A stretch of DNA of 64,000 bases from an uncultured Bacteroidales bacterium (GTDB taxonomy: Bacteria > Bacteroidota > Bacteroidia > Bacteroidales > FEN-979), in assembly GCA_903875045.1 (NCBI GenBank), contig CAIQUS010000015.1:1-64000 (forward strand), read 5' to 3'. Position 1 is the stretch's first letter, and each line of letters starts with the position of its first letter. The notes under the pieces are model-generated. The model saw nothing but the letters and a program-made list of their open reading frames with translations, had not been told where the DNA came from and did no database searches. The position numbers were made by a program, and so were the translations under genes. This document shows positions 19,180 to 27,487 of the stretch, in pieces.

Positions 19180-19945
19180 AACCTGATAAGCGTTTATCCA
19201 GGCTTTCGATATCCTCGTAATCTTCTAAATGTTCAAGATTTTCATCCTCATCTGCTTCCTCATGCTCCCCGTATAAAAAATCATTGTTGCTGCTATCCTC
19301 AGGCTCTGAATTTCCGAAGGAAGGTTCATCGGTTGATTCTTCAATGATGTTCCCCAATTCACTTTCAATTGCTTCCAATTCATGATCATCTTCAACAATG
19401 TCATCGAATTTCAACAACTCTTCGATTTTCGGAAGCGCAACTTTGGGAACTACGACCCTGGGTGCAGCTGGTGGGGTTGGCAAAGGTGTGGGCTGTTCAG
19501 CCTTTTTTGGTAATTCAGCAATACGCTTGATACACCGGGGAAAAGAGATCCCCCCTTCAGCGGGAAATATTTTAAACAGTTCAATATGAAATGAAAAAAC
19601 ATCACGGCCAATAAATTCATAGATCATCCGCTGATGCGGATCTTCGATATAATTCTTTAATTTTTCGGTCTTCAGCAATGGCAGTGTCACTGATTCAGTA
19701 ACAACCTGGTCGAGATCCTCGTCATATTTCCGGATTTGGCGTTTCCCGGCTTTCAGGGAAATCTCCTTGTCCTTTTTATATTTCTTATCAGTCATAAAAA
19801 AGGATGCCTGATCGCAATGGAGCAACTCAGATGAATCTATGATAATATGGTGAAAATCAAGAAAGGTCTGATTCGGTTGAATTTCAATTTCCCTAAGAAA
19901 TCCATCATGCTCTTCGCAGGTTATTCTAAAACGATAAATCAACAT
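19154..19945 (-). CDS. pRiA4b ORF-3-like / IS1096 passenger-like protein with acidic C-term
   Basis: N-term YRFRITCEEHDGFLREIEIQPNQTFLDFHHIIIDS; highly acidic tail. Confidence 0.65.
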   Translation of the reverse strand: MLIYRFRITCEEHDGFLREIEIQPNQTFLDFHHIIIDSSELLHCDQASFFMTDKKYKKDKEISLKAGKRQIRKYDEDLDQVVTESVTLPLLKTEKLKNYIEDPHQRMIYEFIGRDVFSFHIELFKIFPAEGGISFPRCIKRIAELPKKAEQPTPLPTPPAAPRVVVPKVALPKIEELLKFDDIVEDDHELEAIESELGNIIEESTDEPSFGNSEPEDSSNNDFLYGEHEEADEDENLEHLEDYEDIESLDKRLSGFDRDSDDY

Positions 19946-20009
19946 GTTTGTTCCGTATAAAAATCCGGGTCAAAAATATAAAATTCCAAGTAATAAAAAA
20001 GAAAAAGGT

Positions 20010-21425
20010 TTAACTGTTTGCCTGATAAAGTCCGAGTTTTTCCCCTTCCCTGAGCATCAGTTGAAAAGCAGTTTCAAATGTGTTCGGTATTTCACCTTCC
20101 AGTATGGCTTCGGTGATGGCATCTTTAATAATTCCAACAGATTTTGACGGAGGGATGCCAAAAGTTTTCATGATCACTTCACCGGTAATCGGCGGCTGCC
20201 AGTTTCGCAACTGATCTTTCTCTTCAATCTCCTTTAATTTCTGCCGGACAATATTGAAATTTTCAATATACCGTTTAACTTTATTCGGATTTTTCGAGGT
20301 GATATCAGCGTTGCAAAGCAGCATGAGGTCATCAATATCATTGCCTGCCTCAAACAACAACCTGCGGACAGCTGAATCTGTAACTACATCTTCTGCAAGA
20401 ACAATGGGCCGAAGGTGGAGGAGTACCAGCTTTTCAACATATTTCATCTTGTCATTCAGCGGGAGCTTCAGTTTTCGGAAGATATGCGGGACCATTTTGG
20501 CCCCCCTGAATTCGTGCGCATGGAATGTCCATCCTGTTCCCTGGATAAACTTTTTGGTAAGTGGTTTGGCTATGTCATGTAAAATGGCAGCCCACCTCAG
20601 CCAAAGATCATAAGAAACAGCTGCAACATTGTCAAGGACGGCCAGTGTATGATAAAAATTATCTTTATGACCTTTTCCTTCGATGATCTCAGCCCCTTTG
20701 AGATCGCAAAATTCAGGGAAAATAATTCTCAACAATCCGGATTCATCCAGCAAACGGAATCCTTTTGACGGAATTTCTGCCTGGATGATGAGATTGAATT
20801 CATCGGAAACGCGTTCCATGGATACAATCGAAATACGGTGGGCATTTCGCGATATTGCTTCAAAGCAGGAAGGTTCAATAGAGAAATCGAGTTGCGTAGC
20901 AAACCGGATGGCGCGCATCATGCGTAAAGGGTCATCAGAAAAGGTAACATCCGGATCCAGCGGGGTACGGATGATTTTTTCTTTAAGATCACTGATTCCA
21001 TTAAAGGGATCGATCAACTGTCCGTACGATTCTGCAGTCAGGTCAATGGCCATCGCATTGATGGTAAAATCACGCCGGTTCTGATCGTCCTCGATGGTCC
21101 CATCCTCAACGATGGGTTTGCGTGAATTCCTTCTGTATGACTCTTTCCGGGCGCCCACAAATTCAATTTTCCATCCATGGTAATTCAACATGGCGGTGCC
21201 GAAATTTTTAAAAAATTTCACTGGGATGTCGCCCTCCAGTTTTGCGGCTACGAGATGAGCGAAGTCGATACCGCTGCCCAACACAACTATGTCAATGTCC
21301 TGTTTATTGTCGCGGTTCAATAGCAAATCCCTCACAAAGCCGCCTATCACAAAGGCTTTGACATTCTCTTCTTTCGCAACCTGCGAAATGATTTGAAAGA
21401 TTGGATTTATGAGATGATTTTTCAA
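20010..21425 (-). CDS. cca: CCA tRNA nucleotidyltransferase with HD domain
   Basis: AFVIGGFVRDLLLNRDNKQDIDIVV; RRDFTINAMAIDL; HD region. Confidence 0.93.
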   Translation of the reverse strand: MKNHLINPIFQIISQVAKEENVKAFVIGGFVRDLLLNRDNKQDIDIVVLGSGIDFAHLVAAKLEGDIPVKFFKNFGTAMLNYHGWKIEFVGARKESYRRNSRKPIVEDGTIEDDQNRRDFTINAMAIDLTAESYGQLIDPFNGISDLKEKIIRTPLDPDVTFSDDPLRMMRAIRFATQLDFSIEPSCFEAISRNAHRISIVSMERVSDEFNLIIQAEIPSKGFRLLDESGLLRIIFPEFCDLKGAEIIEGKGHKDNFYHTLAVLDNVAAVSYDLWLRWAAILHDIAKPLTKKFIQGTGWTFHAHEFRGAKMVPHIFRKLKLPLNDKMKYVEKLVLLHLRPIVLAEDVVTDSAVRRLLFEAGNDIDDLMLLCNADITSKNPNKVKRYIENFNIVRQKLKEIEEKDQLRNWQPPITGEVIMKTFGIPPSKSVGIIKDAITEAILEGEIPNTFETAFQLMLREGEKLGLYQANS

Positions 21426-21487
21426 ATGGCGAAATGGTGAAATGGTGAAATGGTGAAATGGCGAAATGGTGAAATGGCGAAATAGTT
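21424..21487. repeat. 8 bp tandem array (AAATGGTG-like), 8 units
   Basis: aaatggcg aaatggtg x3 aaatggcg aaatggtg aaatggcg aaatagtt. Confidence 0.92.
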
Positions 21488-21541
21488 TGCAAAAGTAAGA
21501 AATAGTGATATAAAGATTTGGGAAAAATGTACAAATTGTAC

Positions 21542-21572
21542 TTTGCGGATATAGTGCTGTGTTGTATCTTTG
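21542..21572 (+). promoter_or_regulatory. Bacteroidota-type promoter for dehydrogenase gene
   Basis: TTTG, 19 nt, TATCTTTG. Confidence 0.65.
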
Positions 21573-21615
21573 TAGCCAATTGTTAATAATTTAACTACTA
21601 ACAAACAAACTATTT

Positions 21616-22806
21616 ATGGCAAAAAGAACAATCGTTGCGATGCCCGGTGATGGTATCGGCAAAGTCGTCCTTGATGAGGCCATCCGCGTGTTGGATGCAG
21701 CCGGTTTTGAAGCAGAGTATGTTCATGGTGACATTGGCTGGGAATTCTGGTGCAAAGAAGGTGATCCATTTCCGGAGCGCACCCAGAAACTGCTTGAGAA
21801 ACATAAGATCGGCCTTTTCGGTGCAATAACCTCCAAGCCAAAAGATAAAACAGAAGCCGAACTGGCCCCGGAACTGAAAGGCAAAGGATTTGCCTACTAC
21901 AGCCCCATTGTAACCATGCGGCAGAAATATGACCTCGACATCTGCATGCGCCCATGCAAAACATTCAAAGGAAACCCGCTAAACTTTATCAGGCGCGGAT
22001 TTGGCGGAGTTATTGAGGAACCCATTATTGATACCATGATCTTCCGTCAGAACACTGAGTGTTTATATGGTGGCGTTGAATGGTCAAATCCCTCCGACCA
22101 GGTGTATGATGCCCTGATGACCCATAAAAAATTCAGGGATAACTTTGCATGGTGTCCCCGTCCTGAACTGGCAGTTTCAACCCGTATTTTTACAAAAAAA
22201 TATACCGGACGGATTCTGAAAGCTGCATTTGAATATGCCAAAGCACGCGGATTCAACACAGTGACCGTTTGCGAAAAACCCAATGTTATTCGTGAAACTT
22301 CAGGAATGATGTTGAAAATGGCCCAGGAGATGGCAAAAAATGAATATCCGGGGATCAAAGTCCAGGACACCAACATCGATGCGCAGATGATGTGGCTTAC
22401 CAAGAACCCTGAAACGTATCATGTGATGGTTGCCGGTAACATGTTCGGCGACATCGTTTCAGATGGTTTTGCCGGCCTGATCGGAGGACTCGGATTCGCT
22501 TGCAGCGCCAACATTGGCCCTGAAATCGCAGTTTTCGAGCCAACCCACGGGTCAGCACCAAAATATGCGGAATTCAATCCGTCGATCGTTAACCCAACCG
22601 CCATGATTCTCTCTGCCGTTATGATGCTCGAACATCTTGGGGAAATGGAGATAGCTGCAAGGATTTCAAAAGCCGTTGCAGAAGTTGTGGAAGAAGGCAA
22701 AGTTATGACCTACGACATGTTGAAACTTCCCGGAACACCTGACGCATTCAGCAAAGGTGCGGCAACTACGCAACAAATGGCGGAGGCCATCATTGCTAAA
22801 CTATAA
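21616..22806 (+). CDS. Isocitrate/isopropylmalate dehydrogenase family enzyme
   Basis: MPGDGIGKVVLDEA; EKPNVIRETSGMM; GNMFGDIVSDGFAGLIGG; EPTHGSAPKYA. Confidence 0.92.
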   Translation: MAKRTIVAMPGDGIGKVVLDEAIRVLDAAGFEAEYVHGDIGWEFWCKEGDPFPERTQKLLEKHKIGLFGAITSKPKDKTEAELAPELKGKGFAYYSPIVTMRQKYDLDICMRPCKTFKGNPLNFIRRGFGGVIEEPIIDTMIFRQNTECLYGGVEWSNPSDQVYDALMTHKKFRDNFAWCPRPELAVSTRIFTKKYTGRILKAAFEYAKARGFNTVTVCEKPNVIRETSGMMLKMAQEMAKNEYPGIKVQDTNIDAQMMWLTKNPETYHVMVAGNMFGDIVSDGFAGLIGGLGFACSANIGPEIAVFEPTHGSAPKYAEFNPSIVNPTAMILSAVMMLEHLGEMEIAARISKAVAEVVEEGKVMTYDMLKLPGTPDAFSKGAATTQQMAEAIIAKL

Positions 22807-22877
22807 AATGTAAACAATGTAAACTATGCAAGCAATGCAAGCAATCAAACAACACCTGCATTGCCTGCAGTGCCCGC
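22807..22877. repeat. 9 bp tandem array with strand switch (AATGCAAGC / ATTGCCTGC)
   Basis: aatgtaaac aatgtaaac tatgcaagc aatgcaagc aatcaaaca acacctgc attgcctgc agtgcccgc; begins right after TAA 22804-22806. Confidence 0.85.
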
Positions 22878-22909
22878 ATTATTTTCATCAACAATCCAAA
22901 ACTGAAAGT

Positions 22910-23458
22910 ATGACCGAAGAAATTAAATCCCTGTGGCCTGAGTTGATGTGGATCCAGGATCCCGTTCTCCGCGAAACGACTGCAAAAACATGGGAAATGG
23001 CGCTGGAAAAAAGCGTTTTAACACCCGATGACCTGAATAAGATTCCCTTTACCCTTCTTGCCGGGCCCGACCTGAAGGTGTCATTTATGGCTCACAAGCG
23101 CTGCGTAGTGCATGTGGCGCGTGATGCCGGGAACAAGATGAATGAATTTTTCAAAGATGATCTCCCTGTGAACATGGATATTCTGATTGCCGGTGCCATC
23201 CTGGCCGATGTTGGCAAATTGCTGGAGTATGAACTCGATGCAAACGGAAAATCATTCCAGGGAAAATATGGAAAGTACCTCCGTCATCCGTTCTCCGGTG
23301 TATCCCTTGCAGAACAATGCGGGGTGCCTGCTGCTGTTTGCCACATCATCGCTACTCATGCAGGCGAAGGTGACATGGTGAAACGCACGACCGAAGCTTT
23401 CGTGGTACATCATGCTGATTTTATGACATTTGAGCCGTTCAGGGACAGGCTTAAATGA
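22910..23458 (+). CDS. HD-domain protein
   Basis: FMAHKRCVVHVARDAG; AGAILADVGKLLEYEL; CHIIATHAGEGD; start refined to MTEEIKSL because the ORF's N-term is repeat-derived. Confidence 0.8.
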   Translation: MTEEIKSLWPELMWIQDPVLRETTAKTWEMALEKSVLTPDDLNKIPFTLLAGPDLKVSFMAHKRCVVHVARDAGNKMNEFFKDDLPVNMDILIAGAILADVGKLLEYELDANGKSFQGKYGKYLRHPFSGVSLAEQCGVPAAVCHIIATHAGEGDMVKRTTEAFVVHHADFMTFEPFRDRLK

Positions 23459-23460
23459 AA

Positions 23461-23595
23461 AATGTAAGCAATGCAAGCAATTTAAGCAATGAAAACAATG
23501 CAAGCAATGAAAAAAGCAAAAACAATGAAAACGATTAATGCAATGTAACCATTGCCTGCATTGCCTGCATTGTTTGCATTGCCCACATTGTTTGC
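23461..23595. repeat. 9 bp tandem array with strand switch, ~15 units
   Basis: aatgtaagc aatgcaagc aatttaagc aatgaaaac aatgcaagc ... attgcctgc attgcctgc attgtttgc attgcccac attgtttgc. Confidence 0.92.
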
Positions 23596-23626
23596 ATTTA
23601 TCCATTAACCCATTAACCCCAAAAAA

Positions 23627-25435
23627 ATGACCATCATCGAACAAATTATAGCAAAGCACTCCGGACAGCAAACTGTAAAGCCGGGTGATATTCTGGATGT
23701 GATCATCGATACACGCGCTGCACGAGATTTTGGCGGAGCCAATGTAGTAAAAAACCTCATTGACAATGGCCTGACTGTTGAAAATCCTCAAAAGACCATC
23801 TTCACATTCGACTGCAATCCTGGCGGATCAGATCAAAAATATGCTGCCAATCAGCACTATTGCAGGCAGTTTGCCCGTGAGAACGGTATCCGGGTGTATG
23901 ATGTTGATGCCGGAATCGGAACGCACCTTGCCATTGACAACGGACTTACATGGCCGGGAAGCACATTTGTGTCCACCGATTCGCATGCCAACATTATGGG
24001 CGCCATCGCTGCTTTCGGACAGGGCATGGGAGACCAGGACATTGCCGCAGCCTGGGCAAAGGGAGCCGTTTGGTTTAAAGTACCTGCCTCGGTTAAAATC
24101 AATCTGACTGGAAAAAGACCAGCCAATTTAACCGCCAAGGATATTGTTTTAAACCTTCTGTCGATTTTTGGTGCCAATAAGCTCCTTGGTTATTCTGTTG
24201 AAATATATGGTGAGGAAACCGAAAAATTCACACTTGCCGAACGGATTACCATTGCTTCCATGGGCACTGAAATGGGAGCTATTATTGTGCTGTTTCCGAC
24301 TTCACCGGCACTTCTCGGTGAATTAAAGCTGATCACAGGTAATGATTATGATGCTGTTACAGCAGGTCCCGATGCAAAGTATGAACAAACATTCGACATC
24401 GACCTGGGCAAATTTGTCACCATGGTCGCAAAACCAGGGCATCCGCATGATGACACCTCCATTGAAACCGTGCGCAATCAGAAAATAGATTCAGGTTTTA
24501 TCGGAAGTTGTACAAATGGCCGTATGGAAGACCTTCGTGCTGCTGCCTCCGTGTTAAAGGGCCGCAAAGTAGCTCCCGGTGTGGTGCTTAAAATTGTTCC
24601 CGCCACCGATGCCATCTGGACACAGGCCATGGACGAAGGTATCATCCAGACTTTTAAGGAGGCCGGTGTGATGGTGTCGAACGCTGGTTGTGCCGGTTGT
24701 GCGGCAGGACAAGTCGGTCAAAATGGACCGGGTGAAGTGACCATCAGCACGGGAAACCGTAATTTTGAAGGCAAACAGGGAAAGGGTTTTGTATACCTGG
24801 CATCGCCCGCGGTGGTTGCCGCATCTGCAGTTGCCGGCTTCATTACCACGCCCGACCAGATCCCGGACCAACCAACACTTTTTCATGCTACCGGAAAACC
24901 CGCCATGTCACAGGTGCGGCCTGACAAAAAAGAAAAAACAGAGAAACCAACTACTGTGGAAGGTGCTGTTTGGATTATCGCCAAAGATGATATCGATACA
25001 GACATGATTTTCCACAACCGGTATCTTACCATTACCGATATCAGGGAAATGGGACAGTATACCTTCGACAACCTGAAGGGATTTGAAGATTTTGCCCGGA
25101 AAGCAAAACCAGGGGACATCGTCATCACCCGGAAAAATTTTGGCGCCGGCAGTTCACGCCAGCAGGCTGTTGACTGCTTTTTATCATTGGGCATCAGTTG
25201 TATCCTGGCAGAATCGTACGGGGCTATTTATGAGCGCAATGCCATCAATGCTGCATTGCCGATACTTACTTATAAACCTGATGTTCTGCTCCAGGCTGAT
25301 ATTCACGATGGTGACAGGATCAAGGTTGATTTTATTTCAGGAGAAATGACAAACCTTGCAAACGGGAAATCAGTTCAGTTGGATAAATTTTACAATGCGC
25401 AACTGGCGATTTATCAAAACGGAGGCTTGTTGTAA
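23627..25435 (+). CDS. Aconitase/3-isopropylmalate dehydratase family, fused large and small subunits
   Basis: STDSHANIMGA; GSCTNGRMEDL and GCAGC cluster ligands; small-subunit NFGAGSSRQQA. Confidence 0.92.
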   Translation: MTIIEQIIAKHSGQQTVKPGDILDVIIDTRAARDFGGANVVKNLIDNGLTVENPQKTIFTFDCNPGGSDQKYAANQHYCRQFARENGIRVYDVDAGIGTHLAIDNGLTWPGSTFVSTDSHANIMGAIAAFGQGMGDQDIAAAWAKGAVWFKVPASVKINLTGKRPANLTAKDIVLNLLSIFGANKLLGYSVEIYGEETEKFTLAERITIASMGTEMGAIIVLFPTSPALLGELKLITGNDYDAVTAGPDAKYEQTFDIDLGKFVTMVAKPGHPHDDTSIETVRNQKIDSGFIGSCTNGRMEDLRAAASVLKGRKVAPGVVLKIVPATDAIWTQAMDEGIIQTFKEAGVMVSNAGCAGCAAGQVGQNGPGEVTISTGNRNFEGKQGKGFVYLASPAVVAASAVAGFITTPDQIPDQPTLFHATGKPAMSQVRPDKKEKTEKPTTVEGAVWIIAKDDIDTDMIFHNRYLTITDIREMGQYTFDNLKGFEDFARKAKPGDIVITRKNFGAGSSRQQAVDCFLSLGISCILAESYGAIYERNAINAALPILTYKPDVLLQADIHDGDRIKVDFISGEMTNLANGKSVQLDKFYNAQLAIYQNGGLL

Positions 25436-25467
25436 ACCCTCTTTTTTGCCTTGCCGTTTTTTTTCCA

Positions 25468-26337
25468 TCATCCTTTCCTAAGCTTCCATCTTCTGTGCGA
25501 CCAGAGATAGAATTCAGGGTTGGCTACAATTACCTCTTCAAGCATTTTCATAAACCGGCCGGTTATCTCGCCGGTTTTTGTTTGATGGGGTTCGGATTCA
25601 AGCATTTTAAAATCAATGGTATAATAGCCGCGTTTTACCTTCCTTACACTTGCAAAAACAACGGGAAAATTATGAACCCTGGAATATTTCTCTGGTCCGT
25701 GCAAAACTGCAGTATCCTGATTTAAAAAATTAACCCAGTAAGCCAGCCTCGCACTCGAAGGACTCTGGTCGGCAACCATATAAAATGCTGCCGGCTCGCC
25801 CCAGTCAGTTTTAAATGTCTCAGCTGTTTTAACAATGGAAGCAAGTTCTGCACGCCCCTGTACCCTTGTTTTCTGGATGTAACCGTCAATGAATTTATTT
25901 GATAATGGTTTGTAAAAACCAACCGGTTTGTGCAGCATTTGCTTTCCGGCAGCGATTCCTGCCCACTCCCAGTTTCCATAATGGCCTGCGACACAAATGA
26001 TCGATTGCCCTTTTTTATATAATTCGTCCGGAGAAACCGTGTTGTTAAATTTGTATCTCTTAATGACGGCCTCCTGGGTCATCGTAAAGGCCTTCAGACT
26101 TTCAATCAGCATGTCGGCAAAATGATGATAAAATTTTTTGGCAATCATGGTGATCTCAATTTCCGGTTTCCCGGGAAAAGAATTTCGTAAATTCTCAAAA
26201 ACCACTTTTTTCCTGTACCCGACGAGATAATAGACCAAATAAAAAATGAAGTCGGCAAACCCGTAAAGTAAGCGAAAAGGAATAAACCGGAATAGAAGGA
26301 TGAAGGAACGGAATACCAGGTAAGTAAAATAATCCAT
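25468..26337 (-). CDS. LpxL/HtrB-like lysophospholipid acyltransferase
   Basis: VAGHYGNWEWAGIA; PVGFYKPLSNKFIDGYI; FYLWSHRRWK. Confidence 0.88.
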   Translation of the reverse strand: MDYFTYLVFRSFILLFRFIPFRLLYGFADFIFYLVYYLVGYRKKVVFENLRNSFPGKPEIEITMIAKKFYHHFADMLIESLKAFTMTQEAVIKRYKFNNTVSPDELYKKGQSIICVAGHYGNWEWAGIAAGKQMLHKPVGFYKPLSNKFIDGYIQKTRVQGRAELASIVKTAETFKTDWGEPAAFYMVADQSPSSARLAYWVNFLNQDTAVLHGPEKYSRVHNFPVVFASVRKVKRGYYTIDFKMLESEPHQTKTGEITGRFMKMLEEVIVANPEFYLWSHRRWKLRKG

Positions 26338-26431
26338 AGCGCTATATTAAAGTCAGTCAGGTATTAAATGCATGCAAATATAACGACCTATTTGTAAGAA
26401 AGGCTTATTTTTGCTTCATAAATTTTCACAA

Positions 26432-27415
26432 ATGCTCATCATCAAACGCCACAATACCGATCCATACTTCAATCTCGCCACCGAAGAATATGTTTTGAAA
26501 AATTTCGATGAAGATTCCTTCATGTTGTGGAGAAATGCCCCATCCATCATTGTCGGAAAACATCAAAATACCCTGGCCGAGATTAATATTGATTATGTGA
26601 AGCAAAACAACCTCCCTGTTGTACGTCGCCTGAGCGGGGGTGGTGCGGTATTTCATGATCTTGGAAACCTGAACTTTACTTTTATCCAAACGGGCAAGCA
26701 GGAGAATCTGATCGATTTCAGGAAATATACCCTACCAATTCTGGAGGTATTGCAAAAAATGGGAATTGATGCCAGATTTGAAGGCCGGAACGACCTCACC
26801 ATCGATGGAAGGAAATTCTCGGGAAACGCCGAACATATCTGGAAAAACAAAGTTCTTCATCATGGCACACTCCTTTTTTCCGCACAAATGCCCGATCTGG
26901 CGAAAGCGCTCAGCGCAGATCCCTTAAAATTTCAGGATAAAGCCGTAAAATCGGTACGCAGCCGGGTAACGAATATCAGTGAGCATCTCACGGACGGAAT
27001 GGATGTGATGCAGTTTGCCACACGCATACAGGACCACATTCTGCTCAAATATCCGGAGGCCCGGATGATCGAGCTTTCTCAGGAGGATCATGAAAGGATA
27101 AATGAACTGGTAAAAAGTAAATACAGCACCTGGGAATGGAACTTTGGATATTCACCCAATTATAATTTCCGGAAAGTGGTCCGGACGGAAAAAGCGGGGA
27201 CCATCGAATTCGATCTCGATGTACAAAATGGTATTATTCTGCATGCCAGGATTTTTGGTGATTATTTCAGCAAATTCGATACTGAAGAAATTGAATCTGC
27301 ACTTGTTGGTGTTTCTCATAATGAATTTGCTATCTTTGAAGGATTAAAGCCGTACAACATTGAGGATTACTTTAATGGTTTGACGATGAGAGAAATGATT
27401 GACGGAATGTTCTGA
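26432..27415 (+). CDS. lplA: Lipoate-protein ligase A
   Basis: NLATEEYVLKNF; VVRRLSGGGAVFHDLGNLNFTFI; KFSGNAE. Confidence 0.92.
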   Translation: MLIIKRHNTDPYFNLATEEYVLKNFDEDSFMLWRNAPSIIVGKHQNTLAEINIDYVKQNNLPVVRRLSGGGAVFHDLGNLNFTFIQTGKQENLIDFRKYTLPILEVLQKMGIDARFEGRNDLTIDGRKFSGNAEHIWKNKVLHHGTLLFSAQMPDLAKALSADPLKFQDKAVKSVRSRVTNISEHLTDGMDVMQFATRIQDHILLKYPEARMIELSQEDHERINELVKSKYSTWEWNFGYSPNYNFRKVVRTEKAGTIEFDLDVQNGIILHARIFGDYFSKFDTEEIESALVGVSHNEFAIFEGLKPYNIEDYFNGLTMREMIDGMF

Positions 27416-27487
27416 AGGATGTTTGATCTGACTGGCACCTGGATTTAAGAGAACTTTCCCTGCAGGCAAAAATAAATTTTAAGGACC

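Noticed and set aside
22826-22909. N-terminal extension MQAMQAIKQHLHCLQCPHYFHQQ of the HD protein
   Set aside because: Encoded by the 9 bp array; the internal ATG at 22910 starts the conserved part.
23252-23791. Cysteine-rich 179 aa minus-strand ORF (CKQCGQCKQCRQCRQW...)
   Set aside because: Translation of the 9 bp array (period divisible by 3) plus antisense of the HD gene; no independent coding evidence.
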